64,000 bases of DNA. It comes from Ignavibacteriota bacterium (GTDB lineage: Bacteria > Bacteroidota > Ignavibacteria > Palsa-1295). The stretch spans positions 150,922-214,921 of the forward strand of contig PLYO01000029.1 of assembly GCA_003151825.1 (NCBI GenBank), given 5' to 3'. Under the pieces are notes generated by a model. It saw only the letters and a list, made by a program, of their open reading frames with translations, made no database searches and had not been told where the DNA came from. The position numbers were made by a program, and so were the translations under genes. The stretch's first letter is position 1. Each line of letters starts with the position of its first letter. Shown in pieces: positions 25,488-34,882 of the stretch.

Positions 25488-26858
25488 TCAAACGATGGAC
25501 GCATCGTCAACGACGCTTCCTTCCAGTTCGTATTCACTTGCATTTGTGATACGCGCGTGAACAAACTCGCCAATCCCTATTTCCTTCATGGAAGCAATGC
25601 GGACTTCACCATCGACTTCCGGCGCGTGGGAAGCAGTACGTCCGTAATAAAACTCGCCATCCTCTCCGAATTCTTTTCGTTCGATCAAGACGCGCTCGAC
25701 GGCCCCAATCTTAGCGAGATTCTTGGAGAGCGAAATCCCGGCCTGAATATCATATAGCCGCGTCTGTCGTTGGAATTTTTCTTCGGATGGAATCGGATCG
25801 CCGAGCGGGTGCGCCGTCGTGCCTTCTTCTTGGCTGTAAGTAAAAACGCCGAGGCGGTCGAACTGCATCTGCTCGACAAATTCCTCCAACTCTTCGAATT
25901 CACGCTCGCCTTCAGCGGGGTAGCCGGTGATAAGCGTTGTGCGGAGCGCGATGCCGGGTATGCGCTCGCGGATTTTTGAAATGAGGTCTTCCGTTGCGCG
26001 GCGCGTAATGCCACGGCGCATGGATTTTAGCACTTCGGTCGAGGCGTGTTGCACGGGAATATCGAGATACGGAACGATTTTTCCTTCGTCGGCCATCACG
26101 TCCAACAGATCGAGCGGGAACTTGGCGGGATACGCATACATCAGACGAATCCATTCGATGGATGGAATGCGCGCAAGCCGCGTGAGGAGTTTGGAGATGG
26201 AACGATTCCCATAGAGATCGAGGCCGTAATTGGTCGAGTCCTGCGCGATGAGCACAAGCTCTTTCGCGCCATTCGCCGCCAGCATCATCGCTTCGAACTC
26301 CAACTCTTCCATTCCACGCGAGCGATGTCCGCCGCGCATGATCGGAATCGCGCAAAACGAGCAGGGATGGTCGCAGCCCTCGGAAATTTTGAGATAGGAA
26401 AAATGCTTCGGAGTCGTTGGGAGGCGTTCGCCAAGCAGATTGTACTTTAAATCGAATTTTGATTCGGGAATAATAGCGGTGAGGATTTGCTCGAAATCCT
26501 GTGTGCCAAAGAAACGATCCACTTCCGGCATTTCCGCTTCTAATTCTGAACGGTAACGCTCGGAAAGACAACCCGCGACAAACACTTTCCGAATCATGCC
26601 CCGCTTCTTCAGTTCTATCGCCTCCAATATCGCGCCGATGGATTCCTTCTTCGCATGGTCTATGAAACCGCAGGTATTGATTATGACCGTCTCGGCGCGC
26701 TCCGCATCTTCTTCCAATCGAACTCCCCGGCGTGCAAGCATGCCGCCGATTACCTCCGAATCGACGGTGTTTTTCTCGCATCCTAAGGTAATAACCGCGA
26801 CGCTCCGCGCATGACCGATCATGCGAGGCGGCGATGGATTAGAGCTGGTTTCTGACAT
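25488..26858 (-). CDS. rimO: Ribosomal protein S12 methylthiotransferase RimO
   Basis: 456 residues. Radical-SAM methylthiotransferase that modifies Asp of ribosomal protein S12. N-terminal UPF0004 domain with the three cluster cysteines C27 (ITLGCEKNTVDSEV), C63 (INTCGFID) and C97 (VAGCLSERY); radical SAM motif CDHPCSFC (C162, C166, C169); C-terminal TRAM domain (RVLIERKEFGEDGEFYYGRT). DSTNYGLDLYG and LMYAYPAKFP favour RimO over MiaB. The core is preceded by an unusual 18-residue extension that includes RMIGHAR, encoded by a family A palindrome (26808-26825). The last residues VVDDAS come from a family B-like sequence (25501-25516). First gene of a four-gene operon. Confidence 0.95.
   Translation of the reverse strand: MSETSSNPSPPRMIGHARSVAVITLGCEKNTVDSEVIGGMLARRGVRLEEDAERAETVIINTCGFIDHAKKESIGAILEAIELKKRGMIRKVFVAGCLSERYRSELEAEMPEVDRFFGTQDFEQILTAIIPESKFDLKYNLLGERLPTTPKHFSYLKISEGCDHPCSFCAIPIMRGGHRSRGMEELEFEAMMLAANGAKELVLIAQDSTNYGLDLYGNRSISKLLTRLARIPSIEWIRLMYAYPAKFPLDLLDVMADEGKIVPYLDIPVQHASTEVLKSMRRGITRRATEDLISKIRERIPGIALRTTLITGYPAEGEREFEELEEFVEQMQFDRLGVFTYSQEEGTTAHPLGDPIPSEEKFQRQTRLYDIQAGISLSKNLAKIGAVERVLIERKEFGEDGEFYYGRTASHAPEVDGEVRIASMKEIGIGEFVHARITNASEYELEGSVVDDASIV
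25501..25516. repeat. Family B-like palindrome at the rimO 3' end
   Basis: GCATCG-TCAA-CGACGC, one stem mismatch; minus-strand reading VVDDAS at the RimO C-terminus, just before the stop. Confidence 0.5.
26808..26825. repeat. Short palindromic element, family A, in rimO
   Basis: CGCATGACCGATCATGCG; minus-strand reading RMIGHAR just before the conserved VAVITLGCEKN of RimO. Confidence 0.85.
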
Positions 26859-26969
26859 TACTTCGTCTTAACACGAGGTCACGCGCTCCGTTCCAAAATC
26901 AGGATTTTGCGGCCCGGCCACCAAAAATTACGTAATTTGCATTACGGATGACCCAGCGCCCCTGACTTT

Positions 26970-29900
26970 ATGCTCAAAAAAATCGCTTTTCTCGCTATTG
27001 GGATTGCTTTACTTGCGCCGTATCAACTTGCCGCGCAATCTGGCGTCGTCATCAATGAGATCATGTACGCGCCGCACAGCTCCGAGCCGGAATGGATCGA
27101 GCTGTTCAGTGCCGACACATCGAATTTCAATATAGCGCAATGGCAGATTTCTACAAGTACGATGTCGGTAACATTGCCCATCAACTCGATTACCGCCGAT
27201 CAAAATAAGCAATACATTGTAATCACGAATGATTCGATTATGCTTCGCGCAAAGAGGCCTGGCGACTACCCGATCGTGCAATGTGCGCTGCCCGCCTTAG
27301 ATAGTACGGGCGATGAAATTGTGTTGAAGAATACGTCGCCTCAAACAGTCGATAGTCTTTATTACCTGCCATCCTGGGGTGGTTCAACCGGGGCATCGCT
27401 CGAACGAAGAAATGTTCTGAAAGCTTCTACGGACTCAACCAATTGGGGCACATGCATAGCGCCTTCGGGCGCGACACCGGGTGTGCGTAACAGCATCGCG
27501 ACGCCGGACACCACACCAACGGTCACTGCTGCCCATCCGCTCGACATCGTGATAAACGAGATCATGGTCGAAGTCGTAAGCCCCGAACCGCAGTGGATAG
27601 AACTGCTGAACACCACGCCGGACACGATCAATATAGCTGGATGGACTCTGACGGTAAAAGGCCATGCGCCTGTCGTAATTCCACACACGAACACAATCAT
27701 TCCCCCGGATTCCATGCAAATTCTTTCGAGCAACGATACCGTGCTGGCGCAATACCGAAAAATTCCCATCCCGCGTATCGTTCAATTGAGCCTTCCACAT
27801 ATGGATTATGGCGGCTCGACGCTCGCGCTTCGCGACGCGTTTGGGAATCTTATTGATAGCGTTTATTACGATGGTACCTGGATAAAGGCGGATGGTATTT
27901 CCCTCGAGCGGATCGATCCTGCGACCGTGGGATATGATTCAACCAATTGGGGTGCTTGTGTAGATTCAAGCGGCTCGACCATCCTCCGGCCCAATTCCGA
28001 CCGCATACGGGATTACGATCTCGCACTCTCCAGCGCGCGGCTGACCGATACCTCTGTTACAATTACCATTGTGAATATGGGCCGTGATACGATCCAGCAT
28101 ACGGCAGTAGCGCTTCAAATTGGGACGTTCGATACCATCGTTCAGCAAGTATCGATTCTTTTGCCGAGCCATGATTCGCAGGTAGTTCAGTTCCCGCTGC
28201 CCGATAATTTCTATGGCTTGTTCCCTGCCACGGCTTACCTCATAGATTCTTTAGACAAGAACCCCGCGAACGATACGCTGCGATTTAGTGTCGCGCCGCC
28301 CATCCCACCCGACAGCATCGTCATCAATGAGATCATGTTCGGTCCGAAACCCACCGGATGCCAGTGGTTGGAACTTTATAATCTTTCGGCCAAATGGATT
28401 TCGATGGATTCGGTGCGGCTCATTACCGGCGAGTCGCGCCCTGGAGAATATTCGCACATTATTCCACAGCTCGTAATCCCTCCCGATTCGTTTGCCCTTA
28501 TCACGGCCAATGATTCCATTTACACCACCTATCCATCCCTCGTGGGACGAAGTGGCATCGCGTCCCTTAGTATCTCCTCGCTCGATTTTGGGAAGGACTC
28601 GTGCTTTGTCGTCCTGCACAATGAGGATTCTACGACCATTGACTCAGTCCATTACTTTAAAACCTGGCAGCAAAGCCTGCTCACAAAGACGTTCGTGGGA
28701 ATTTCTTTAGAACGCAAGGATCCACGTGGCGCAAGCAACGATCCCGGGAATTGGCAAGCCTCGCTCGACACGTTGGGGGCAACGCCGCTTGCTAAAAATT
28801 CGGTTGGGGTAGGGAACTATGATCTTGCGCTTACGACCGCGCGCCTAACGGACACAACCGTCATCATTACCATGGAGAATGTGGGCAGCGATACGGTACG
28901 GCATACGGCGCTCGCGCTTCACATTGGGACGTTCGATACCATCGTTCAGCACGTATCGACTCTTCTGCCGAGCCATGATTCGCTCGTGGTTCAGTTCCCG
29001 CTGCCCGATAATTTCTATGGCTTATTTCCCGCAACGGCTTACCTCATAGATTCTTTAGACAAGAACCCTGCGAACGATACGCTGCGCTTTAGCATTGCGC
29101 CACCTATTCCGGCAGATAGCCTCGTCCTCAACGAAATCATGTTCGATCCGCAGCCAACCGGGTGTGAATGGCTGGAACTTTACAATCTTTCAAACAAATG
29201 GGTTTCGATGGATTCCACGCGGCTTATTACCGGCGAGACGCGTCCGGGTGAATATACGCACGTCATTCCACCGCTCGTGATCGCTCCCGATTCGTTTGGC
29301 CTCATCACGGCAAACGATTCGATCTATCGTACGTATCCCACGCTCGTGGGCCGAAGTGGCATTGCGTCGCTTCGTATCTCCTCGCTCAATTTGGGCAAGG
29401 ACTCGTGCTTTGTCGTTTTGCACAATTTGGATTTGTCCACGATAGACTCCGTCCATTATTTTAAAACCTGGCAACAGAGCATGCTGAAAAAGACTTTCGC
29501 GGGAATTTCTTTAGAGCGCAAGGACCCACGCGGCGAGAGCAACGATCCCAGCAATTGGCGCGCCTCGCTGGAAGACAGCGCAACACCACTCGCGCCAAAC
29601 TTAGGCGATACTTCTTCCACCCCCTCTACTCCGCCAGCCGGGACGGTATTCGCGGCGAGCTTTTCTCCCAATCCATTTTCGCCGGATGGCGACGGCTTCC
29701 AGGACACGAGCACGCTCACCGTCCAAACCCCATCGTCGGCGATGGGTGGAAACAGCACGGCGTGGTCGATGCGCGTCCGAATTTATGACGCGCATGGAAG
29801 AATGGTCCGCTTGTTAACGGATGCAGCAACGATTCTCGGCTCGGCGAAACTTCCGTTCAATGGAAAACGAGACAACGGGCAGACCCTCCCGCCGGGGCTT

Positions 29901-29990
29901 TACACCGTCCTCATCGAACTTACGTCCCAAAGCCCGCTTCAGACATTGAAGCAAGAGACGGGAGTCGTGATTGCGGGAAAACGTCGCTGA
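26970..29990 (+). CDS. Secreted multi lamin-tail-domain protein
   Basis: 1006 residues, signal peptide to about QLAAQ. Four lamin-tail domains are recognisable by (V/L)(I/L)NEIMxxPxxxxxxWLEL: about residues 25-140 (VVINEIMYAP), 190-330 (IVINEIMVEV), 450-600 (IVINEIMFGP) and 710-860 (LVLNEIMFDP), the later ones alternating with CARDB-like spacer domains (YDLALxxARLTDTxVxIT). The unit starting at 28011 is repeated from 28815 (804 bp, 268 codons) with high DNA similarity, so an internal duplication built the protein. The C-terminus has a FlgD-like fold (FSPNPFSPDGDGFQDTSTLT, RIYDAHGRMVR, NGKRDNGQTLPPGLYTVLIEL) instead of a type A sorting domain; this tail is also used for export in FCB bacteria. 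Cell-surface structural role inferred. Confidence 0.85.
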   Translation: MLKKIAFLAIGIALLAPYQLAAQSGVVINEIMYAPHSSEPEWIELFSADTSNFNIAQWQISTSTMSVTLPINSITADQNKQYIVITNDSIMLRAKRPGDYPIVQCALPALDSTGDEIVLKNTSPQTVDSLYYLPSWGGSTGASLERRNVLKASTDSTNWGTCIAPSGATPGVRNSIATPDTTPTVTAAHPLDIVINEIMVEVVSPEPQWIELLNTTPDTINIAGWTLTVKGHAPVVIPHTNTIIPPDSMQILSSNDTVLAQYRKIPIPRIVQLSLPHMDYGGSTLALRDAFGNLIDSVYYDGTWIKADGISLERIDPATVGYDSTNWGACVDSSGSTILRPNSDRIRDYDLALSSARLTDTSVTITIVNMGRDTIQHTAVALQIGTFDTIVQQVSILLPSHDSQVVQFPLPDNFYGLFPATAYLIDSLDKNPANDTLRFSVAPPIPPDSIVINEIMFGPKPTGCQWLELYNLSAKWISMDSVRLITGESRPGEYSHIIPQLVIPPDSFALITANDSIYTTYPSLVGRSGIASLSISSLDFGKDSCFVVLHNEDSTTIDSVHYFKTWQQSLLTKTFVGISLERKDPRGASNDPGNWQASLDTLGATPLAKNSVGVGNYDLALTTARLTDTTVIITMENVGSDTVRHTALALHIGTFDTIVQHVSTLLPSHDSLVVQFPLPDNFYGLFPATAYLIDSLDKNPANDTLRFSIAPPIPADSLVLNEIMFDPQPTGCEWLELYNLSNKWVSMDSTRLITGETRPGEYTHVIPPLVIAPDSFGLITANDSIYRTYPTLVGRSGIASLRISSLNLGKDSCFVVLHNLDLSTIDSVHYFKTWQQSMLKKTFAGISLERKDPRGESNDPSNWRASLEDSATPLAPNLGDTSSTPSTPPAGTVFAASFSPNPFSPDGDGFQDTSTLTVQTPSSAMGGNSTAWSMRVRIYDAHGRMVRLLTDAATILGSAKLPFNGKRDNGQTLPPGLYTVLIELTSQSPLQTLKQETGVVIAGKRR

Positions 29991-30076
29991 ACCATGATTT
30001 GGGGCGATTTTAGAGATTAAGGAGATGATTTCTATCCAATCTCTTTAATCTCTAAAATCGCCCCAAATCATGGTTC
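29988..30076. terminator. Very long inverted repeat, likely bidirectional terminator
   Basis: The left arm begins at the TGA stop of the lamin-tail gene (TGAACCATGATTTGGGGCGA...) and the right arm ends ...TCGCCCCAAATCATGGTTCA. The stem is about 39 bp with one mismatch and an 11-base centre. It separates two convergent genes. AACCATGATT-type arms also appear at 21669, 40129 and 58278, so it is also an intergenic repeat family. Confidence 0.8.
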
Positions 30077-30082
30077 AGATTT

Positions 30083-33000
30083 TCAATGCGCCAGAATCAA
30101 CTCCTGCGAGAAAACATTGCCGCCGGAGGCAAGGCGCAGGAAATAGGTTCCGGCCGGCAGCGTGCTTACGTCGAGTGAAACTTGATAATCGCCCTGCTTT
30201 TGTACTTCGGCGACTAAGGTCCGTACTTTTTGGCCCAGCTCGTTATAGAGTTCGAGCATGACCGGTGCTTCGGTGGGAACTGTATAATTGACGATCGCGG
30301 AACTCGATGCTGGATTGGGAATGAGCGGTTCGATCGAAAGGTACGTCGGCTTAAATGGATTCACCCCTACGATTGTCGCGCAGGAATCCATAAAGACGAC
30401 CTCGCCGCCCAGGCCATTTAAAGGGCCTGGATTCAGCCGTCCCGAAGGTGCGGGCAGTGTTGCGCTGTAGTTCGCGCCGGAATTAATAGAATCGTTACCG
30501 CCGTTATAAATCACCGCTGCGCCGCATTGGTCGGTATCGATGACGATCTGTGCTTCCTCCACGTCCGTGCTTCTTGCGCCGGAAAAACGCAAGTAAACTA
30601 GCGTGTCTCCCTTATCCAAATCCGTAAGCGCAGGGCCTTGTCCCGTTATCGTATAACCTCTAGGTAATCCACTTGGCGCCGACGCGACCGTCCAACCCGC
30701 GAGCATCGGCGGATTGACTGTTCCCGCAAAACTCAGAAGATTGCTGCCCGTCAAGTGGAAAGTAAATTGATATTGGTAAAGACCCTTCGTGCTAAGCGCG
30801 AAGGTATCCGTTGGAATGAGATAGACGGGCACCTTCCAGGTCTTTGGAGTCGTATCGATGCCGGAAGCTTTCATCGCAAGATCCTGCTTATAGAGCCATA
30901 CGTTCAGCGAATCGGTATGGATGGTCTTCGTCAAGGGATTCGGCGACTGCCAGCCAAAGACATCCAATGCAAACAGACGCCCGCGCGCCGATTGATTCGG
31001 GTCGACGAGTGGCAAATGGAAGGAAAGCGAAGACGCGCCCGAATCTTTTTCATAAAACGGCTTGAAGTTGGCCGTGTTGGCGGTATCTAACCATACAGAA
31101 TAAATTCCGCGGTCATGCAGACGAATATCCGTCACCGTAACGGCCAGTGAATCGCAGGTTGGCGAAACGGTTACGATCGCTGGCGTAGTATCCACCTCGA
31201 GGGGATACGTCCAGCAGAACGTATCGTTGGCAATGGGGGGGGGGCAAAGAGAATTACCGGCTCCATCGATGGCGTTCCAGCATATCGTGGGCACCGAGTC
31301 TTCCGACAAGGTGTCCGTCACGAAAAATATCACGGTATCCCGGATCGGGAACATTGGCGGGCCTTTTCCGAGAGTACCTTCCTTGATGAATGCAGGGACT
31401 GGCTTATTTTTGCCGTGATAATTCATCGTCATATTACTCACGTTGGAGAACCAGATGGAGTCGATGCCCTCATCGTAGTGAATAAGGGGATGAAAATCCG
31501 AAAAGACCACCATGATGGAGTCGGGGGTCAATTGGAAGAGCGTGTCCGTTGGGCAGTAGATATCCACCAGAGCGGTCGTGGAGTTCTGTCCTGCTACGTC
31601 AGCGTTACCCGCGCAATCGAATGCCTGGATAGTGAAACTGGCTGCTGCGAAGGTGTCGATGATCTGAATATCGAAATAGAACGTGTCCGAGCATGTGCTG
31701 GACGGATGAAGGCCCCAGGTGTTATTGTCGATTTTAGTAATTTTCACCGACGCATCTCCAACAGGCATGCAATTCGTGACAAGCGTGAGCAGCACGGAGT
31801 CTATGCCACGGTCCCACGGCCGCTTTTCGCTCACGCCGACCTGCCATTCCTTGCGGAGCGAATCCACGAAGACCGTGACCAGAGGTGGGTTCGTATCGGG
31901 TACCGTGCAATAGGCGATCGTGTCGAGCGAGCTATGTCCCACGGAATCCACCGCGCGAATGATGATAGTGCCATCCAGCATCGAATCGTGGACGCAGACG
32001 GTGAAAGAATCCTCCTTCATGCCATGCTGTATGGGCGCGAGCAGCGTGAACGTCATGTTGACCGAATCAACCACGATGAGAGAGTCCAGTCCGCTATCGT
32101 GCTGGCGGCCAGGAGGTGGTTCCACCACAGAATCCGTCACCGACCATTTGCTGCATTGGAATTCGCACGGGGCTTTCGTCGTATCGCCGAAATTATGATT
32201 GGTGCTGTCTAAGAGATGGAAACGGGGCGGAAGGGTATCGAAAATGCCCGGCGGCAGGCACGCATCGAAGCAGAGAGTATCGTAGCTGATATTGGATGGG
32301 CTGGCGCAATCCTTATAGATAAGATAGACGCAGGACGAAATAAGCGTATCGACCTGCGTGATGCTCACCTGCACGCTATCTTTGTTGTCGCATGGGGTAA
32401 ATGTCCCAATGGTGACTTTATCCGCATTCGCGGGGACGATCTGCGAGATTATAATGGAATCCACCCCCAGATCGTGCGGGCGATTATCATAGACGGAATC
32501 GATGTAGGTCGAGTAACGGCCGCAAGAATTCAATACTCCTACGCCCACGTGTGGCGTATGGCCCGGCGCCAATACGTCCTTCTCTTGACAATCGATAACG
32601 ATGGGGCAGGAACAGGCGCCGGTGAAGAAAATAGGGGTTCCCACGCCGGATGCTGTAACGTTCAGCGTGATATCGTAGCTCGAATCGGTCGAGCAATTGA
32701 CGAGAACGCCCTGGAGAATCGTGTCCTCCCACGAAATGGAAGAAGACGCATGCGGCTGAATCGTCCCCGCGTTGGTCAATTTATGGGTCTGCGTGTCGCC
32801 ACTCGCGCTAACAGGCAGAGGAGAAACAATTCTGGCAGGCCCGGACAATCCAGAAATACTATTCGCAATTATCTGCGTGCCGGTAGCAGGGTTCGCCTCG
32901 GTGTTTTCCGGATTCCAAACGATGGCATCGACCGGAAAGTGATTTGGAATATAGGTGTTAAGAGGCGGGCCACTCCAGATAATGTGGTCTGGATGAAACA

Positions 33001-33988
33001 TCATCGCATCGAGAAATCCAAGGCACAACGGAGTGCATGCCGGCGTACCATAGCTGCCGCGGCCAAGCTCCAGGGTATCGCCGGCACCCACCCCGCTGCC
33101 GGACCACTGGATGAGCAGGGCTTCATCCGTAGCCGCACTTGGTGGCGAGGCCGGAAATCCCCATGTATAATCGGGAGTGCCAATCAAGATCGTCGGCAAG
33201 TCAACGAAGGTAAAGGTTGCGGGCTGCATAAGGCCCATCGGCTCGGGCGCGAGACTGTCGTTATTATATCCTACCCCCATTCCGCCGGGAAGGCCTCCAT
33301 CGTACCCAGGGAAATTTTTATTGCCAAGGGGGTACAAGGTCGCTATATAATACGGCGGGATAACCGGGAACGAATACCAATTGTTGACGTACCCATACCG
33401 GGTGGTTATCGGCGCATTATCATTCCCAGTGTCCGGTGTAGAAATCTCTACATCGAGCAGGTATTGCGCCTGTGCCGGCAAAAAGGTATTCTCGTGATTG
33501 CGAATGCTGAACTTAAAAACAATCTGTCCGGAGTTGGCAAGTGTGAACGCGACCGGATAAATATCCTGAACGATATCGAAAGCAGTCGGTCCTGCGGGCT
33601 GCCAAACGGTTTCGATGGTATCCGCGATTTTTTTCGTGCGACCTCCCTGCAAATAGGCGGTCGGGTTCGTTGGCAGCGGGCCGGGACCGGTAAGCGGAAG
33701 ATACGTATTGTTGGTATAATACTTGCCATTCACGAGAACGGTGAGGTAGGACGTATTCGCGGGGTGGGTGAGAGTGGCCGCGTGCCTGTTGAGAGGTCCG
33801 TAAAAAATACGAACCAAGCCCTGCCCATCGCCCGAAACGTCCGCCTCGACGTAGGCATTGCTCGTTTCCAAGCTCTGCGCGTGCGCGGGGATCGAGCAGG
33901 CAAGAAGGGCCAGGGCAAGCCCTATCCGCCGACCTCGGAAAGAGCGAGCGATCCGTCCATCGAACGAAGAAAGAAACGTAAGGAGCAT
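30083..33988 (-). CDS. Large secreted protein with T9SS type A sorting domain
   Basis: 1301 residues. Signal peptide to about IPAHAQ, after a long positively charged start (MLLTFLSSFDGRIARSFRGRR). The N-terminal 400 residues form an unidentified beta-rich domain; the middle has many short Ig-like units with repeated Cys and xxDxGIDSI(W/V)xxxxxN phrases (SGLDSLIV, RGIDSVLL, EGIDSIWF, RGIYSVWL), spaced about 100 residues. A cohesin-like unit lies around 1060-1200 and the C-terminal sorting domain reads LIPNPASSSAIVNYTVPTE...GTYFLRLASGGN. A run of ten G (31235-31244) encodes prolines in frame. PLNGLG is encoded by a family C palindrome (30409). Function unknown; third gene of the operon starting at 36859. 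Confidence 0.8.
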   Translation of the reverse strand: MLLTFLSSFDGRIARSFRGRRIGLALALLACSIPAHAQSLETSNAYVEADVSGDGQGLVRIFYGPLNRHAATLTHPANTSYLTVLVNGKYYTNNTYLPLTGPGPLPTNPTAYLQGGRTKKIADTIETVWQPAGPTAFDIVQDIYPVAFTLANSGQIVFKFSIRNHENTFLPAQAQYLLDVEISTPDTGNDNAPITTRYGYVNNWYSFPVIPPYYIATLYPLGNKNFPGYDGGLPGGMGVGYNNDSLAPEPMGLMQPATFTFVDLPTILIGTPDYTWGFPASPPSAATDEALLIQWSGSGVGAGDTLELGRGSYGTPACTPLCLGFLDAMMFHPDHIIWSGPPLNTYIPNHFPVDAIVWNPENTEANPATGTQIIANSISGLSGPARIVSPLPVSASGDTQTHKLTNAGTIQPHASSSISWEDTILQGVLVNCSTDSSYDITLNVTASGVGTPIFFTGACSCPIVIDCQEKDVLAPGHTPHVGVGVLNSCGRYSTYIDSVYDNRPHDLGVDSIIISQIVPANADKVTIGTFTPCDNKDSVQVSITQVDTLISSCVYLIYKDCASPSNISYDTLCFDACLPPGIFDTLPPRFHLLDSTNHNFGDTTKAPCEFQCSKWSVTDSVVEPPPGRQHDSGLDSLIVVDSVNMTFTLLAPIQHGMKEDSFTVCVHDSMLDGTIIIRAVDSVGHSSLDTIAYCTVPDTNPPLVTVFVDSLRKEWQVGVSEKRPWDRGIDSVLLTLVTNCMPVGDASVKITKIDNNTWGLHPSSTCSDTFYFDIQIIDTFAAASFTIQAFDCAGNADVAGQNSTTALVDIYCPTDTLFQLTPDSIMVVFSDFHPLIHYDEGIDSIWFSNVSNMTMNYHGKNKPVPAFIKEGTLGKGPPMFPIRDTVIFFVTDTLSEDSVPTICWNAIDGAGNSLCPPPIANDTFCWTYPLEVDTTPAIVTVSPTCDSLAVTVTDIRLHDRGIYSVWLDTANTANFKPFYEKDSGASSLSFHLPLVDPNQSARGRLFALDVFGWQSPNPLTKTIHTDSLNVWLYKQDLAMKASGIDTTPKTWKVPVYLIPTDTFALSTKGLYQYQFTFHLTGSNLLSFAGTVNPPMLAGWTVASAPSGLPRGYTITGQGPALTDLDKGDTLVYLRFSGARSTDVEEAQIVIDTDQCGAAVIYNGGNDSINSGANYSATLPAPSGRLNPGPLNGLGGEVVFMDSCATIVGVNPFKPTYLSIEPLIPNPASSSAIVNYTVPTEAPVMLELYNELGQKVRTLVAEVQKQGDYQVSLDVSTLPAGTYFLRLASGGNVFSQELILAH
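30409..30430. repeat. Short palindromic element, family C
   Basis: CCAGGCC and GGCCTGG arms around ATTTAAAG; minus-strand reading NPGPLNGLG in frame in the large secreted protein. Confidence 0.75.
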
Positions 33989-34013
33989 CAGAGAATATCG
34001 AGGAGCGCGCGGA

Positions 34014-34029
34014 GCATCGTCGGCGATAC
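34014..34029. repeat. Short palindromic element, family B, at an operon junction
   Basis: GCATCG-TCGG-CGATAC, one mismatch, in the 45-bp gap between the outer-membrane protein stop (34034) and the next gene start (33988). Confidence 0.7.
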
Positions 34030-34033
34030 GTGA

Positions 34034-34867
34034 TTAATTTAGCTGAAATTTGATGAGGGCCGATGCGTACAGCGACCCGATTTTCCAATTCGAACCCGGC
34101 ACATTACCGGCTGCCGTGAGCGGGAAATCGTATGTCAGAAGCGGAGAAAATATCGAGCGTTCGGAAACTTGAATATTATACCCCGCCGAAAGCAACAGCC
34201 CCAAACGGAGCGAACTTGCTTCGTTCGGCCCGGATTGAATTACCTGTGTGAGCGTACCGTTGGTGAAGGTTACGTTATTGATTGCAGGGTTGCCATTCTC
34301 TGCCGGAACGGTTGTACCCGATGGTAGTTCCCTGTTCTGAGTTAAGCTGTTAGCCGTTAAAAAACCAATATCGAGTCCTGCCTGTACAAACGGTCCCATA
34401 CGGTAAAATTGATACTGAGCGTAGGGCGCAAAATCGATGTACGTCGCTTTGATGTTAGCGGTATTAAGATCGTAAACTCGAGCCGTTTCATTTCCGCTAT
34501 CTGGAAGTTGTACATCGACCACTTCATTGTTCGAGGTGGTCGTCGAGAAATTTTTGAAGTCGATACCGCCTTTAATGCCGATAGCCCATTCGTAATCGAG
34601 CGGGAGTTCGAAGAAAATTTGGCCAAGGAATCCCTTGCCGGTCCCACCGGTAAACGTAGAGCCGCAATCGCAGAGGAGATTTCCCATCTCGGCATGCTGG
34701 CCAAGGCCAATTTCGATGCCGGCCATCGGTGGGGGGGCGCCAGGACCGAATAGATCGCCCCGGCTCAATATCTGCGCGTGGGCCGCAGGCAGGGATGCCT
34801 GCGCCACGACGACGAGGACAAGAGCGGAAAAACGCTTTATCATTTTATATTTCATACGTGCCCGCAT
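34034..34867 (-). CDS. Outer-membrane beta-barrel protein
   Basis: Up to 277 residues. Signal peptide (MIKRFSALVLVVVAQASLPAAHAQ) and alternating hydrophobic strands (YVDFAPYAQYQFYRMGPFVQAGLDIGFL-like pattern, SSLRLGLLLSAGYNIQVSERSIFSPLLTYDFPL) ending in a strand with a terminal LIKFQLN, typical of porin-like outer-membrane proteins seen next to OmpA-PD40 genes. The first in-frame ATG (34865-34867) lies within a family A palindrome; the internal ATG at 34853-34855 (MKYKMIKRF) is a plausible alternative start. Neither has a good ribosome-binding site. Middle gene of the operon with 34883-36859 and 30083-33988. Partner of the OmpA protein is inferred from position. Confidence 0.75.
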   Translation of the reverse strand: MRARMKYKMIKRFSALVLVVVAQASLPAAHAQILSRGDLFGPGAPPPMAGIEIGLGQHAEMGNLLCDCGSTFTGGTGKGFLGQIFFELPLDYEWAIGIKGGIDFKNFSTTTSNNEVVDVQLPDSGNETARVYDLNTANIKATYIDFAPYAQYQFYRMGPFVQAGLDIGFLTANSLTQNRELPSGTTVPAENGNPAINNVTFTNGTLTQVIQSGPNEASSLRLGLLLSAGYNIQVSERSIFSPLLTYDFPLTAAGNVPGSNWKIGSLYASALIKFQLN

Positions 34868-34880
34868 GATCGCTCATGCG
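34863..34880. repeat. Short palindromic element, family A, at an operon junction
   Basis: CGCATGATCGCTCATGCG fills the space between the OmpA gene stop (34883) and the following gene; it contains a potential start codon of that gene on the minus strand. Confidence 0.8.
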
Positions 34881-34882
34881 CG

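Noticed and set aside
32216..34033. 605-codon open frame on the plus strand
   Set aside because: It lies entirely antisense to the 30083-33988 and 34034 genes, has no signal or family motif and is Arg/His-rich as expected for a shadow frame.
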